A stretch of 64,000 bases of DNA. Origin: Cardiobacteriaceae bacterium TAE3-ERU3 (GTDB lineage: Bacteria > Pseudomonadota > Gammaproteobacteria > Cardiobacteriales > Cardiobacteriaceae). A program made the translations under genes and the position numbers. Positions 54,057 through 62,211 of this stretch are shown here, one piece after another; the first letter of the stretch is position 1; each line of letters begins with the position of its first letter. The DNA is taken from contig JAHUUI010000006.1 of the NCBI GenBank assembly GCA_019218315.1, positions 96,652 to 160,651 on the forward strand, given 5' to 3'. Below the pieces are notes generated by a model. That model made no database searches and was not told where the DNA came from. It saw nothing but the letters and a program-made list of their open reading frames with translations.

Positions 54057-55880
54057 ATGTGTGGAATCATTGGCGCGGTTGCTGAACGCAACGTGGTCCC
54101 TATCTTAATTGAAGGACTAAAAAGGCTGGAATACCGCGGTTATGATTCTGCCGGGTTGGTTGTCTGTGGTGATCAGGGTTTTGAGCGCTGCCGTGCGCTG
54201 GGTAAAGTGGCTGAGTTGGCTGAAAAGGCTAAAGCTGAAACCCTGACTGGCTTTACTGGGATGGCGCACACGCGCTGGGCGACGCATGGTGTACCCAGTG
54301 AAGCAAATGCTCACCCACATGTAAGTTGTAATAAAATTGCTGTTGTTCACAACGGTATCATTGAAAATCACCAATATTTTCGTTCGTTGTTGCAAGAAAA
54401 AGGCTATACCTTTACTTCTCAGACAGATAGCGAAGTGATTGCACATTTGATCCATCAGCATTATCAAGATAATGGCGGAGATTTATTACAAGCGGTGCAG
54501 GTTGTCAGCCGAGATTTGGATGGTGCTTATGCCTTGGTGGTCAGTGCAGCTGATCGCCCTGATGAGTTGGTCATCACACGTAGTGGCTGCCCAATGGTGA
54601 TTGGTGTGGGGCTCGGTGAGCACTTTATTGCTTCTGATACGTATGCTTTATTACCGGTGACACGGCGTTTTGTCTACCTTGGTGAAGATGATGTTGCTGT
54701 GATCCGTCGTGAGGGGTATACCATTTATAATGCTCATAGAGAGCAAGTGACGCGGCCAGAAGAAGAAAGTGATCAAAGTGCAGCAATTTCTGGCAAGAAT
54801 GGCTATAAGCACTTTATGCAGAAGGAAATGTTTGAGCAGCCTTCGGTCATTGCTGAAACCCTTGAAGGGCGTCTACTCAATGGTCAGCTCAATACTGCGT
54901 CATTTGACCCTGCTTTGCTCGATATGCTGGCAAAGGTCAAACAGATTCATATTATCGCTTGCGGTACCAGCTATCATGCAGGTTTAGTGATTAAGTACCA
55001 TTTGGAACGTAGTGGCATTGCTACTCAGGTTGAAGTGGCCAGTGAATATCTTTATCGCGATGTTGCGGTGCAGGATGGTACGTTATTTGTCGCTATTTCG
55101 CAGTCAGGTGAAACTGCGGATACATTGGCTGCGTTGAGAAAAGCAAAGCAACAAGGATATTGTGGTTATATTGCTGTATGTAATGTGCCGGGTAGTGCGT
55201 TGGTACGTGCCTCGGAGCATGTATTACTGACACGTGCAGGTCGTGAAATCGGTGTTGCATCGACAAAAGCCTTTGTTACCCAGCTGGTAGCATTGCATCT
55301 ATTGAACATACTTTTGCGCCAGGCAAATAATAAACCGGTTGCTGCTGATGTGATTGAGGCGCTTAGTCATTTGCCAACACATGCAGAAGCGCTGCTACAA
55401 CTTGATGAGGAAATAGGGCGAGCTGCAAAATTACTTGAGGGCAAGCATGGCTGCTTGTTCCTTGGTCGTGGTGAGTGCTATCCAATTGCGATGGAAGGCG
55501 CATTGAAGCTCAAAGAATTATCCTATATTCATGCAGAGGCCTATCCTTCTGGAGAGCTAAAGCATGGGCCACTGGCGCTGGTCGATGAGCATATGCCAGT
55601 TATTGCGGTAGTTAAAGCTGATGCTGTTGCTGAAAAGGTCTTGAGCAATTTGCAAGAAGTGCAGGCGCGTGGTGGACGACTATTGATTTTTGCCGACAAA
55701 CGGATTGACACCTCAGCTTTGCCTGATGCCCTTGTTATTTCTTTGGGTGAACTCGATGATGTAACAGCCAGCGTTGCAGCGGTCATTCCTTTGCAATTGC
55801 TGGCTTATCACGTCGCACTTCAGAGGGGTACTGATGTTGATCAGCCACGAAACTTGGCTAAATCAGTCACAGTTGAATAG
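54057..55880 (+). CDS. glmS: Glutamine-fructose-6-phosphate aminotransferase
   Basis: First step of the hexosamine pathway to UDP-GlcNAc. 607 aa from ATG 54057, which places the catalytic Cys at position 2 (MCGIIGAV) so that Met removal exposes it; an in-frame GTG at 54054 would spoil this. Glutaminase domain with RWATHGVPS; two SIS domains with CGTSYHAGL and SQSGETADTLA; C-terminal PRNLAKSVTVE. The leader is too short for a glmS ribozyme. Ends at a strong terminator. Confidence 0.97.
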   Translation: MCGIIGAVAERNVVPILIEGLKRLEYRGYDSAGLVVCGDQGFERCRALGKVAELAEKAKAETLTGFTGMAHTRWATHGVPSEANAHPHVSCNKIAVVHNGIIENHQYFRSLLQEKGYTFTSQTDSEVIAHLIHQHYQDNGGDLLQAVQVVSRDLDGAYALVVSAADRPDELVITRSGCPMVIGVGLGEHFIASDTYALLPVTRRFVYLGEDDVAVIRREGYTIYNAHREQVTRPEEESDQSAAISGKNGYKHFMQKEMFEQPSVIAETLEGRLLNGQLNTASFDPALLDMLAKVKQIHIIACGTSYHAGLVIKYHLERSGIATQVEVASEYLYRDVAVQDGTLFVAISQSGETADTLAALRKAKQQGYCGYIAVCNVPGSALVRASEHVLLTRAGREIGVASTKAFVTQLVALHLLNILLRQANNKPVAADVIEALSHLPTHAEALLQLDEEIGRAAKLLEGKHGCLFLGRGECYPIAMEGALKLKELSYIHAEAYPSGELKHGPLALVDEHMPVIAVVKADAVAEKVLSNLQEVQARGGRLLIFADKRIDTSALPDALVISLGELDDVTASVAAVIPLQLLAYHVALQRGTDVDQPRNLAKSVTVE

Positions 55881-55893
55881 TTGGATTTACTAT

Positions 55894-55924
55894 AAAAAGC
55901 CGGATGATTTATCCGGCTTTTTAT
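55894..55924. terminator. Terminator after glmS
   Basis: AAAAAGCCGGAT (55894-55905) with ATCCGGCTTTTT (55911-55922), 5-base loop; functional in either direction. Confidence 0.92.
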
Positions 55925-56009
55925 ATACGCTACGGCCCAGCAGAAAATGGGCTAGATAAATTTTTTGGTGTCTGTGTCACTACCTTGAGCATAAAAATAG
56001 GTCTTTCCT

Positions 56010-56669
56010 GTGTTTGGTCGATATAGGTATTGTATTGTCTGCTCTCAGCCTTCCGAGCATGAGGGGCTTTGTGGTAATTGCCATAGAAAAGTGCAATCTA
56101 TCGGGGTACATTGTGTGACTTGTGCACAGCCTATTGCTGATTCATCAATCCCTTGTGGACGATGTCTTGCTCAACCGCGCCCGTTTAAAGCCGTTTATAT
56201 TGCACACCGTTATCGAGGTATCGTTCGTGATGTACTGCTGCAAGTAAAGTACGGTAAATCACGTTTGGCGATTAAAGTGCTACAAAATTGGGTTGCCGAA
56301 TTGGCATCATCCATTACAGATCAATTTGATTTGGTTGTCCCTATGCCGATGTCATACTCACGGCTTATTCAGCGGGGGTTTAATCAGACGCATTATTTGG
56401 GAAATGCTGCAGCGACGGCATTGAATATTCCTTGCGTAAAGTCTGCTTTGTATAAGGCTAGGCGTTCTCCTCAGTCATTACTGTTGTCTGATACTGATCG
56501 GCAGCGCAATATTGCCGGTGCTTTTCAGTCTGGCCGTCAGCAGGTTTTTGGCCGTGTTTTGTTGGTTGATGATGTATTCACTTCCGGAGCCACCGCGAGC
56601 GAAGCCTCCAGAATACTATTGGCCGGTGGTGCTGAAAAAGTTAGTGTATTGGTTGTTGCTGCGCGTTAA
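56010..56669 (+). CDS. comF: ComF-family phosphoribosyltransferase-like protein
   Basis: 219 aa, GTG start. N-terminal zinc-finger region with four CxxC pairs (CIVC, CGNC, CVTC, CGRC) and a C-terminal PRTase fold with the PRPP loop VLLVDDVFTSGATASEA. ComF/GntX proteins are linked to DNA uptake and to use of DNA as nutrient. In E. coli gntX precedes nfuA and follows bioH; that context is absent here. Activity has not been deduced. Confidence 0.9.
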   Translation: MFGRYRYCIVCSQPSEHEGLCGNCHRKVQSIGVHCVTCAQPIADSSIPCGRCLAQPRPFKAVYIAHRYRGIVRDVLLQVKYGKSRLAIKVLQNWVAELASSITDQFDLVVPMPMSYSRLIQRGFNQTHYLGNAAATALNIPCVKSALYKARRSPQSLLLSDTDRQRNIAGAFQSGRQQVFGRVLLVDDVFTSGATASEASRILLAGGAEKVSVLVVAAR

Positions 56670-56687
56670 AGGTTTTTATCATAAAAA

Positions 56688-56714
56688 ATAAAAAGCCACC
56701 CTGAAAAGAGTGGC
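56688..56714 (-). terminator. Terminator after yceI
   Basis: On the minus strand GCCAC (56714-56710) pairs with GTGGC (56699-56695), extended by two pairs past a mismatch, and TTTTTATTTTTT follows. It lies between convergent comF and yceI. Confidence 0.7.
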
Positions 56715-56734
56715 CTTGAGGGAATAGAGGAATC

Positions 56735-57277
56735 TTATTGCTTAACGCCTTCACCAGCAACATAGATTTCAGCGGACTTAGCAACCTTGTCGGGGATACC
56801 GTAGTCGTTAAAGTCCAGATCAAAGCTTGTTTCAAAGCCTGTACGGTAATTGCCCCATGGATCTTCGCCTTCACCTATTTTTGTGATTGGTAAAGTGATT
56901 TCCTGAGTTTCACCATTTACAGTCAATTCACCGCTCAGTTGTCCATCAGCCCAACCAGTAGACTTGAATGTCGCTGTAGCATTTGCCGAGGTGTTCAAAA
57001 AGTCTTTACCACGTAAGTGCTTATTGCGTTCACCATGGTCTGTATCTAGTGACTCAGTGTTGACAGTGACATCGACGTTGCTTATTTCACCAGTGTCGCT
57101 GTCGTAAGTATATGTTCCCTGTAGATCGTTAAAAGTACCGATGACGTAGCTATAGCCAAGGTGAGGAACTTTAAATTGAATCACAAAGTGGCCTGGGTCA
57201 ATTTCATATTGCTCAGGTGCAGCTTGTGCTTGTAGAGCAAATAATGCTGTACCAATTGTCAGTGCCAATTTTTTCAT
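56735..57277 (-). CDS. yceI: YceI-family periplasmic protein
   Basis: 180 aa with signal peptide MKKLALTIGTALFALQAQA. The YceI beta-barrel is indicated by YEIDPGHFVIQFKVPHLGYS, ESLDTDHGERNKHLRGKDF and ATFKSTGW. The family is lipocalin-like and binds isoprenoids such as polyprenyl quinones in structures. It lies 120 bases after a cytochrome b561 gene, matching the yceJ-yceI pair of E. coli. Confidence 0.93.
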   Translation of the reverse strand: MKKLALTIGTALFALQAQAAPEQYEIDPGHFVIQFKVPHLGYSYVIGTFNDLQGTYTYDSDTGEISNVDVTVNTESLDTDHGERNKHLRGKDFLNTSANATATFKSTGWADGQLSGELTVNGETQEITLPITKIGEGEDPWGNYRTGFETSFDLDFNDYGIPDKVAKSAEIYVAGEGVKQ

Positions 57278-57397
57278 TATAGAAGGTCTCCTTAGTTAAA
57301 AGCATTAACTATAATAATGATGCTCGATTCTCTTTCAAGTATAAAGTTGTTACCAAAGTTAAACATTTTCAGCTGATTAGCGCGGATTTATGCTTAT

Positions 57398-57943
57398 CTA
57401 TGGCTTGGGTAGTAACATACGCTTCAGGGTCGTATCACGATCAATCAATGCATGTTTAATCGCGCCTAAGGCATGCAAGCTGACGAGTACAATCAAGCTC
57501 CAAGCAGCATAGAGATGTATTGTCCCGAGGAGGGTTGCCTGATTATCTGCATTGATAATAGGTGGTAGTTCTATCCAACCAAAAACATTTATTTGGCTGC
57601 CCTTGGCTGTGGCAATCAAATATCCGGTGATAACCAGCGTTAGCAGTAGCAAGTACATCAGGCCATGTGTCGTATGAGCCATCGCGACTTCCCAACGTGT
57701 ATGATTGGGTAAAGGGTAGGGCTTAGGGTGGATAATGATCCACAGAATGCGTAGGATCAATAATGTAAGCAGTACAATGCCAAATGACTTATGCCACTGT
57801 GGCCATGCGTTATATCCGGCATCGTAATATCCAAGGGTGACCATATATAGGCCGCTGGTAAAGAGGAATATGACAATGGCCGCCATACTCCAGTGCAACA
57901 ATATATGCACTAATCCATAGTGTGTTGGTTTATTTGCAATCAT
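57398..57943 (-). CDS. Cytochrome b561, YceJ type
   Basis: 181 aa, four membrane segments. Paired heme-ligand histidines are expected among HILLHWSMA, WPQWHKSFG, AHTTHGLMY and TIHLYAAW/SLHALGAIKH. Likely a di-heme quinol oxidoreductase, possibly acting with YceI, which binds polyprenyl quinones; that link is inferred from the conserved gene pairing. Confidence 0.92.
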   Translation of the reverse strand: MIANKPTHYGLVHILLHWSMAAIVIFLFTSGLYMVTLGYYDAGYNAWPQWHKSFGIVLLTLLILRILWIIIHPKPYPLPNHTRWEVAMAHTTHGLMYLLLLTLVITGYLIATAKGSQINVFGWIELPPIINADNQATLLGTIHLYAAWSLIVLVSLHALGAIKHALIDRDTTLKRMLLPKP

Positions 57944-58051
57944 GATGAAGATTATAGGGTTGTATTTTTGCTCGCATTATAACGACGAAGTTTTATCAAC
58001 CCAATGAATGCTGTGTAACCCAAATGATGGGAATAGGTTGAGTGGGTTAGA

Positions 58052-59770
58052 TCAGTTATGCTGCTCTCTGCGCCGTAGCTGCTGAATATCGCTGAGATAA
58101 GCCTTAATCAGTCGGGACTCATAAAGTGCGCCGAGTAATTTAGGGTTTTCAGGGCTTTCAAGTACCGGGATATGAGTACCATCAAATTGCCCCATCAGCT
58201 CGACAGCTTCCCAAATAGAGCTTAATCGGTACAGGCACTGACCATCTTGCATTGCAAATTCACTGGCAAGCTTGTCAGTATTCTCTGCTTGGCGCAGTTG
58301 CGCCCGGACTTCAAGTAGCGTCAAGCGGCCGATATAGTGGCCTTCATCATCGACAAGATAGGTTGTTGTTTGGCGACGCTCTAGGAGTTGTATCTCTACG
58401 TCTTTAAGTGCTGTATTACCACTGATATATGGAAATTCAGTATCAACCAGAGGCATGATTCTACGACGCTCTAAATACAGCATATCTCGCCCGATCGACA
58501 TATTGATACCACGGGCCTTAAGTTGAGCATCAAAGTAGGAATTAACCCCTAGAACGCGGTAAGCAAGAATATTGGATAGAACAACACCAAGCATGACTGC
58601 GGATGTGACGCCGAAGTTCCCCGTGATTTCAAGGCAGATCAATATCATGGATATGGGTGCACCCATGATCGCTCCAGCCATGGCTGACATAGTCGTTATG
58701 ATTAGCAGACCGCTATCGTGAAACTCTACAGGTAGATAAATTGTCGATAATTCCGAAATAATTGCACCAAGTACAGCTCCAAGAAACAGGGCTGGTGAGA
58801 ATACGCCACCGGGGACGCCAAGCCCTACTGTGCAAATGGTGATTGCCAGTTTTGCAACAAATACAATGAGTAGTAGAGTCAGGGTTATCTGATAATTATT
58901 GATGATGCTGTGTAGAAAGTAGGAGCTAACACCCATAACTTCCGGGATATAGTAGGCCGTGAGAGCCATTAATATAGCGGCCAGTGATATTTTTTTTGCA
59001 ACACTGGTTTTACGTCGGGCGAGTACAACCTGAGTGGTAATTGTACTCTTGATAAAAATTGTACCAACAATACCAGCAAGCACAGCGCTAATGGCGACGG
59101 ATATATGTGTGGCTGGTGTTGTGATATATGTATTGTCATTACCTAAAAAGGTCGAAATATGGAATACTTCACTGGCAAAAATGTAGCTAGTTACAGCACT
59201 GATTGTGATAGGAGCAACAGCGCGAACTGAGAAAAATCGGAAGATAACCTCATGAGTAAAGACGACGGCTGCGATTGGGGCATGGAAAATGGCAGCAATA
59301 GCTGCTGCGACGCCTGCACCGATACATACATGCATGTAATGGTCTTTAAAAACGGCAAATTTATTGGAAAGGTAGCCTAAGCTTGCGCCAAATTGTACAG
59401 TAGGTCCATATTGGCCTACGGAATATCCACTTCCGAGTGAGACTAAAGCGCCGGCTACAGAATAAAATGATGAACGTAGGCTAAAGCGATCTTGGTTAAT
59501 ATGGATACTTTCGATAATATCTGTTTGGCTATGCTGGCGCTTATCTGGGATTTGATGCAGGATGTAAATGAGGAAGGGTGCACCAATAATAGGGACTAAT
59601 GCTCGTATCCATGCCTCATTGATATCAAGAATGAAGGCTAGCTGATTACTTTGCCATGACATGCTAAGAAAGCGAACCATCTGGTTAAAAATACCAGTCG
59701 CCATAGCAACAAGTATTCCAATGATGACAGGCATCAAGTAACTGATGAGTATGGTGAAAATCCGAGTCAT
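58052..59770 (-). CDS. ClC-family chloride channel/transporter with C-terminal CBS pair
   Basis: 572 aa from ATG 59770 (an upstream TTG at 59785 is in frame). About ten membrane helices and a C-terminal CBS pair (from FPYISGNTALKDVEIQLLER). Family motifs: GSGYSVGQYGPTVQFGASLG where most bacterial members read GSGGSVGREGP, and GLGVPGGVFSPALFLGA. The gating glutamate of GREGP is tyrosine here (Y121) and the neighbouring Arg is Gln. The inner proton glutamate appears retained in VFTHEVIFRFF. Loss of the gating glutamate predicts no proton-coupled exchange, perhaps an uncoupled channel (inference from studied ClC mutants). Confidence 0.88.
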   Translation of the reverse strand: MTRIFTILISYLMPVIIGILVAMATGIFNQMVRFLSMSWQSNQLAFILDINEAWIRALVPIIGAPFLIYILHQIPDKRQHSQTDIIESIHINQDRFSLRSSFYSVAGALVSLGSGYSVGQYGPTVQFGASLGYLSNKFAVFKDHYMHVCIGAGVAAAIAAIFHAPIAAVVFTHEVIFRFFSVRAVAPITISAVTSYIFASEVFHISTFLGNDNTYITTPATHISVAISAVLAGIVGTIFIKSTITTQVVLARRKTSVAKKISLAAILMALTAYYIPEVMGVSSYFLHSIINNYQITLTLLLIVFVAKLAITICTVGLGVPGGVFSPALFLGAVLGAIISELSTIYLPVEFHDSGLLIITTMSAMAGAIMGAPISMILICLEITGNFGVTSAVMLGVVLSNILAYRVLGVNSYFDAQLKARGINMSIGRDMLYLERRRIMPLVDTEFPYISGNTALKDVEIQLLERRQTTTYLVDDEGHYIGRLTLLEVRAQLRQAENTDKLASEFAMQDGQCLYRLSSIWEAVELMGQFDGTHIPVLESPENPKLLGALYESRLIKAYLSDIQQLRRREQHN

Positions 59771-59789
59771 TATTTGATAAAACAAAAAA

Positions 59790-59869
59790 TTGTATGGATA
59801 ATTGTTAAAGTATATTATAGGTGATACCGCATAGATCCGTTAGGTATATAGCGCATTTTTGTGGTATCA
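59790..59869 (+). promoter_or_regulatory. Promoter and leader hairpin of the copper-chaperone operon
   Basis: TTGTAT (59790-59795), 17 bases, TATTAT (59813-59818). Just downstream TGATACCGCA (59822-59831) pairs with TGTGGTATCA (59860-59869), ten positions with one G-U, enclosing 28 bases. It may be a leader structure or an operator; the ribosome site GGGAGA follows at 59881. Confidence 0.55.
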
Positions 59870-59891
59870 ATTTTAAGTAAGGGAGAAACAT

Positions 59892-60461
59892 ATGCGTACA
59901 CTCATGATAACACTGGGTTTAGTCAGTGGCTTGGCATTTGCCGATGATGTTGATGTTAATGATTGTATCATTCAGGAAGTGCTGCCTGGAAAGCACATGA
60001 CAGGTGCTTTTGTTACTTTTGATAATGAGACAGAACAGCCAGTAGTCTTAGAAAAAGCCGCTATTGCATCGCTGAGTGATCATGTTGAGTTGCATGAAAT
60101 GGCTCATCAAGATGGTGTGATGAAAATGCAGGAGATTAAACAACTTGAACTGCAGCCGGGTGAGACAGCTTTTAAAAAGGGTGGTTATCACGTCATGGTC
60201 ATGGATATTGCCAAAGCTCCTGAAATTGGTAGTGAATATGAAATGACTTTTACCTTTGCCAACGGCAAGACAGCATCATGTGAAGCAGAAGTACTAAGCG
60301 TTGATGATGTGATGGAGCACTTTGGTGGTAAGCATGGCGATATGGATCACAATCATGAGCATAGTGATATGGATCATAGCCATAAGCATGGAGATATGGA
60401 ACACAGTCACGAGCATCATCACGATGACGCTGATCACAAAGGTCATAAGCACGAGTCATAA
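59892..60461 (+). CDS. PCuAC-type periplasmic copper chaperone with His-rich tail
   Basis: 189 aa. Short signal peptide MRTLMITLGLVSGLAFA. The PCuAC domain has the Cu(I) ligand set: HEMAHQDGVMKMQEI and later GGYHVMVMDI, fitting H(M)x10Mx21HxM. After residue 145 comes a tail rich in His, Asp and Met with three 9-residue repeats [GS]DM[DE]H[NS]H[EK]H (bases 60336-60416), ending HHHDDADHKGHKHES. Relatives deliver copper to cytochrome oxidase. Its stop overlaps the start of the propeller gene (TAATG), so they are coupled. Confidence 0.92.
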   Translation: MRTLMITLGLVSGLAFADDVDVNDCIIQEVLPGKHMTGAFVTFDNETEQPVVLEKAAIASLSDHVELHEMAHQDGVMKMQEIKQLELQPGETAFKKGGYHVMVMDIAKAPEIGSEYEMTFTFANGKTASCEAEVLSVDDVMEHFGGKHGDMDHNHEHSDMDHSHKHGDMEHSHEHHHDDADHKGHKHES

Positions 60462-61654
60462 TGCTCACGTACTTTAGGCAATTTCGCCGTATCAGCTTGC
60501 CAATTTTTGCGATTATTGGCATAGCTGGTGCGGTTTGGTTTATGAGGTCTTTTTCAGCGGTCACTCCAGAGCAAGTGATGAGCTCTTTATTTGACGTCAG
60601 CGCGCCTACCCGCTATGCATTCGTTAGTGATAAAAATAAAGCAAGTGTTGCTGTTGTCGATTTACTTGAGCATAGGCAGGTATCGACATTAACACTGCAG
60701 GCGCCCCCTTATTTTTGGGCACTGAGCGCAACGCAGGGGAAATTGTTCTATAGCGCTTATGATGACACTGTCGTCCATATACATGATGTTGCTAATCACA
60801 ACGAGCAGCAACTTAACCTTCCGCATAGAATACAGGCATGGCAATACAGCGATGCTCATCACTGGCTTTTTGTATGGGGTGATGGTTTCGTGAGTAGAGT
60901 TGATATTATTTCAAATGATATCGAGACAGTCGATGCTGGTGTAGCAGTGTTGGATGGCATGTTATATGACGCGTTTTTACAAAAATTATGGTTAATTGAT
61001 GGCGAGCATAATCAATTAACTGCGTGGGCATTGACCGAAGCAGAGCAAAACCCAACTTTATACCACTATCCTTTATCTGTAGGTGCACATGATTTTGCAC
61101 CATTGACCAGTACTCCAGATGGCTTATACCTTCTTATAGGCTTTGCCGATGAGAATAATCAATATCAGCTTAAACTATGGGATATGACAATAGCTGCTTG
61201 GGTCGAAAAACCATTTTTGCTACATCAATCGCCATTAGTGCGACCTTATGCTGGTGCTCGAGGTCGTTATCTTTGGGTCTTTGCGCAGGATGGCCAGGGC
61301 TTGCGTATAGACGTTGCATCCCCTCATTTAACTGAGGTAGTTAAAACGTCGGTTGCTGGGGTGAAACATATTGCTACTGGTTGGCTCGATCAAAGATTAT
61401 TGGTCGCAGGTGAGTCAAACGCAGAAATTTATGAGGCGGGGTCATTAAATCGTGTGGCTCAGATTGCATTACCGTCCACAGTGCAAGAGGTTTTTATTAC
61501 AGCAGACAGTAAAACAGCCTTGCTGACGGTGGATGGCACACCATTTCTGTATGCAATTGAGCTGAAGGGAGGCGGTTTTTCCGAGCTTGAACTCGGTGGC
61601 ATTGCAAATCCAGATAAGGTCATTATGGGGGCTTCTGCAACACTCTGCCACTAA
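60461..61654 (+). CDS. Membrane-anchored beta-propeller-like protein of unknown function
   Basis: 397 aa. One N-terminal membrane segment (ISLPIFAIIGIAGAVWFM), then a soluble periplasmic part of repeated beta-strand blocks with aromatic and Asp-rich turns, e.g. YAFVSDKNKASVAVVDLLEH, KLFYSAYDDTVVHIHD, WLFVWGDGFVSRVD, TSTPDGLYLLIGF and TADSKTALLTVDGTPFLYAI, suggesting a WD/YVTN-type propeller of six or seven blades. No catalytic residues were recognised. Strict coupling to the PCuAC gene suggests a role in periplasmic copper handling, an inference from context alone. Confidence 0.7.
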   Translation: MLTYFRQFRRISLPIFAIIGIAGAVWFMRSFSAVTPEQVMSSLFDVSAPTRYAFVSDKNKASVAVVDLLEHRQVSTLTLQAPPYFWALSATQGKLFYSAYDDTVVHIHDVANHNEQQLNLPHRIQAWQYSDAHHWLFVWGDGFVSRVDIISNDIETVDAGVAVLDGMLYDAFLQKLWLIDGEHNQLTAWALTEAEQNPTLYHYPLSVGAHDFAPLTSTPDGLYLLIGFADENNQYQLKLWDMTIAAWVEKPFLLHQSPLVRPYAGARGRYLWVFAQDGQGLRIDVASPHLTEVVKTSVAGVKHIATGWLDQRLLVAGESNAEIYEAGSLNRVAQIALPSTVQEVFITADSKTALLTVDGTPFLYAIELKGGGFSELELGGIANPDKVIMGASATLCH

Positions 61655-61767
61655 TGCAGGTTAATCTATGATAATAAATAGATCTGATCGTTTTTATTTT
61701 TTATCGCGTATACTCTAAGTGTCATTATTTGACGATATCAATGCAAAATCACAACTAGGAGTAGAGC

Positions 61768-62151
61768 ATGAGTACTGAACAACGAATTGAGAAACTTGAA
61801 GCTGAATTCAAAGAATTACAAGGTTTTGCCAAAGAAGCTCGTTCTTCTATTGATAAGATCGCTGCTGATCTGAAAGATCGTGCTGAAGAAGGCTACGAAG
61901 ATTTCAAAGACAGCGCGGAAGATGCGTGGGATGAAGCACAATCTCAAGGTCGTGCATTGCTGAGCAAAACTCGCCGTAATGCCAAAAAGGTATATTACAA
62001 TACCCTTGATTACACTCAAGAGCACCCATGGCGCGTAACTTCATCAGCACTGGCTTTGATCGGTGTTGTAGGTTTGGTTTGCTACTTGGTTAGCGAGCGC
62101 TCGAACAACCAGCTGGACAACCTGCGTCGCCGTTACCGCGATCTGTTCTAA
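61768..62151 (+). CDS. DUF883/ElaB-YqjD-like protein
   Basis: 127 aa. Long amphipathic, acidic helix region (RIEKLEAEFKELQGFAKEAR onward) followed by the family motif YTQEHPWRVTSSALALIGVV and a C-terminal membrane segment ending in an Arg-rich tail. E. coli YqjD/ElaB are inner-membrane proteins that bind ribosomes in stationary phase. AGGAG is placed 11-15 bases before the ATG. A strong terminator follows. Confidence 0.88.
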   Translation: MSTEQRIEKLEAEFKELQGFAKEARSSIDKIAADLKDRAEEGYEDFKDSAEDAWDEAQSQGRALLSKTRRNAKKVYYNTLDYTQEHPWRVTSSALALIGVVGLVCYLVSERSNNQLDNLRRRYRDLF

Positions 62152-62182
62152 ACCTGATAATTTAAAACATTAGGTTGGTCAA

Positions 62183-62211
62183 AAGCGTCTGCCTTAGGCA
62201 GGCGCTTTTTT
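62183..62211. terminator. Bidirectional terminator containing the recD stop codon
   Basis: AAGCGTCTGCC (62183-62193) with GGCAGGCGCTT (62197-62207), one G-U pair, loop TTA, then TTTT on the plus strand. The loop bases 62194-62196 are the TAA stop of recD on the opposite strand. Confidence 0.9.

Noticed and set aside
54000..54060. glmS ribozyme
   Set aside because: There is no leader; glmS starts 3 bases after the galU stop and ribozymes of this class belong mainly to Gram-positive bacteria.
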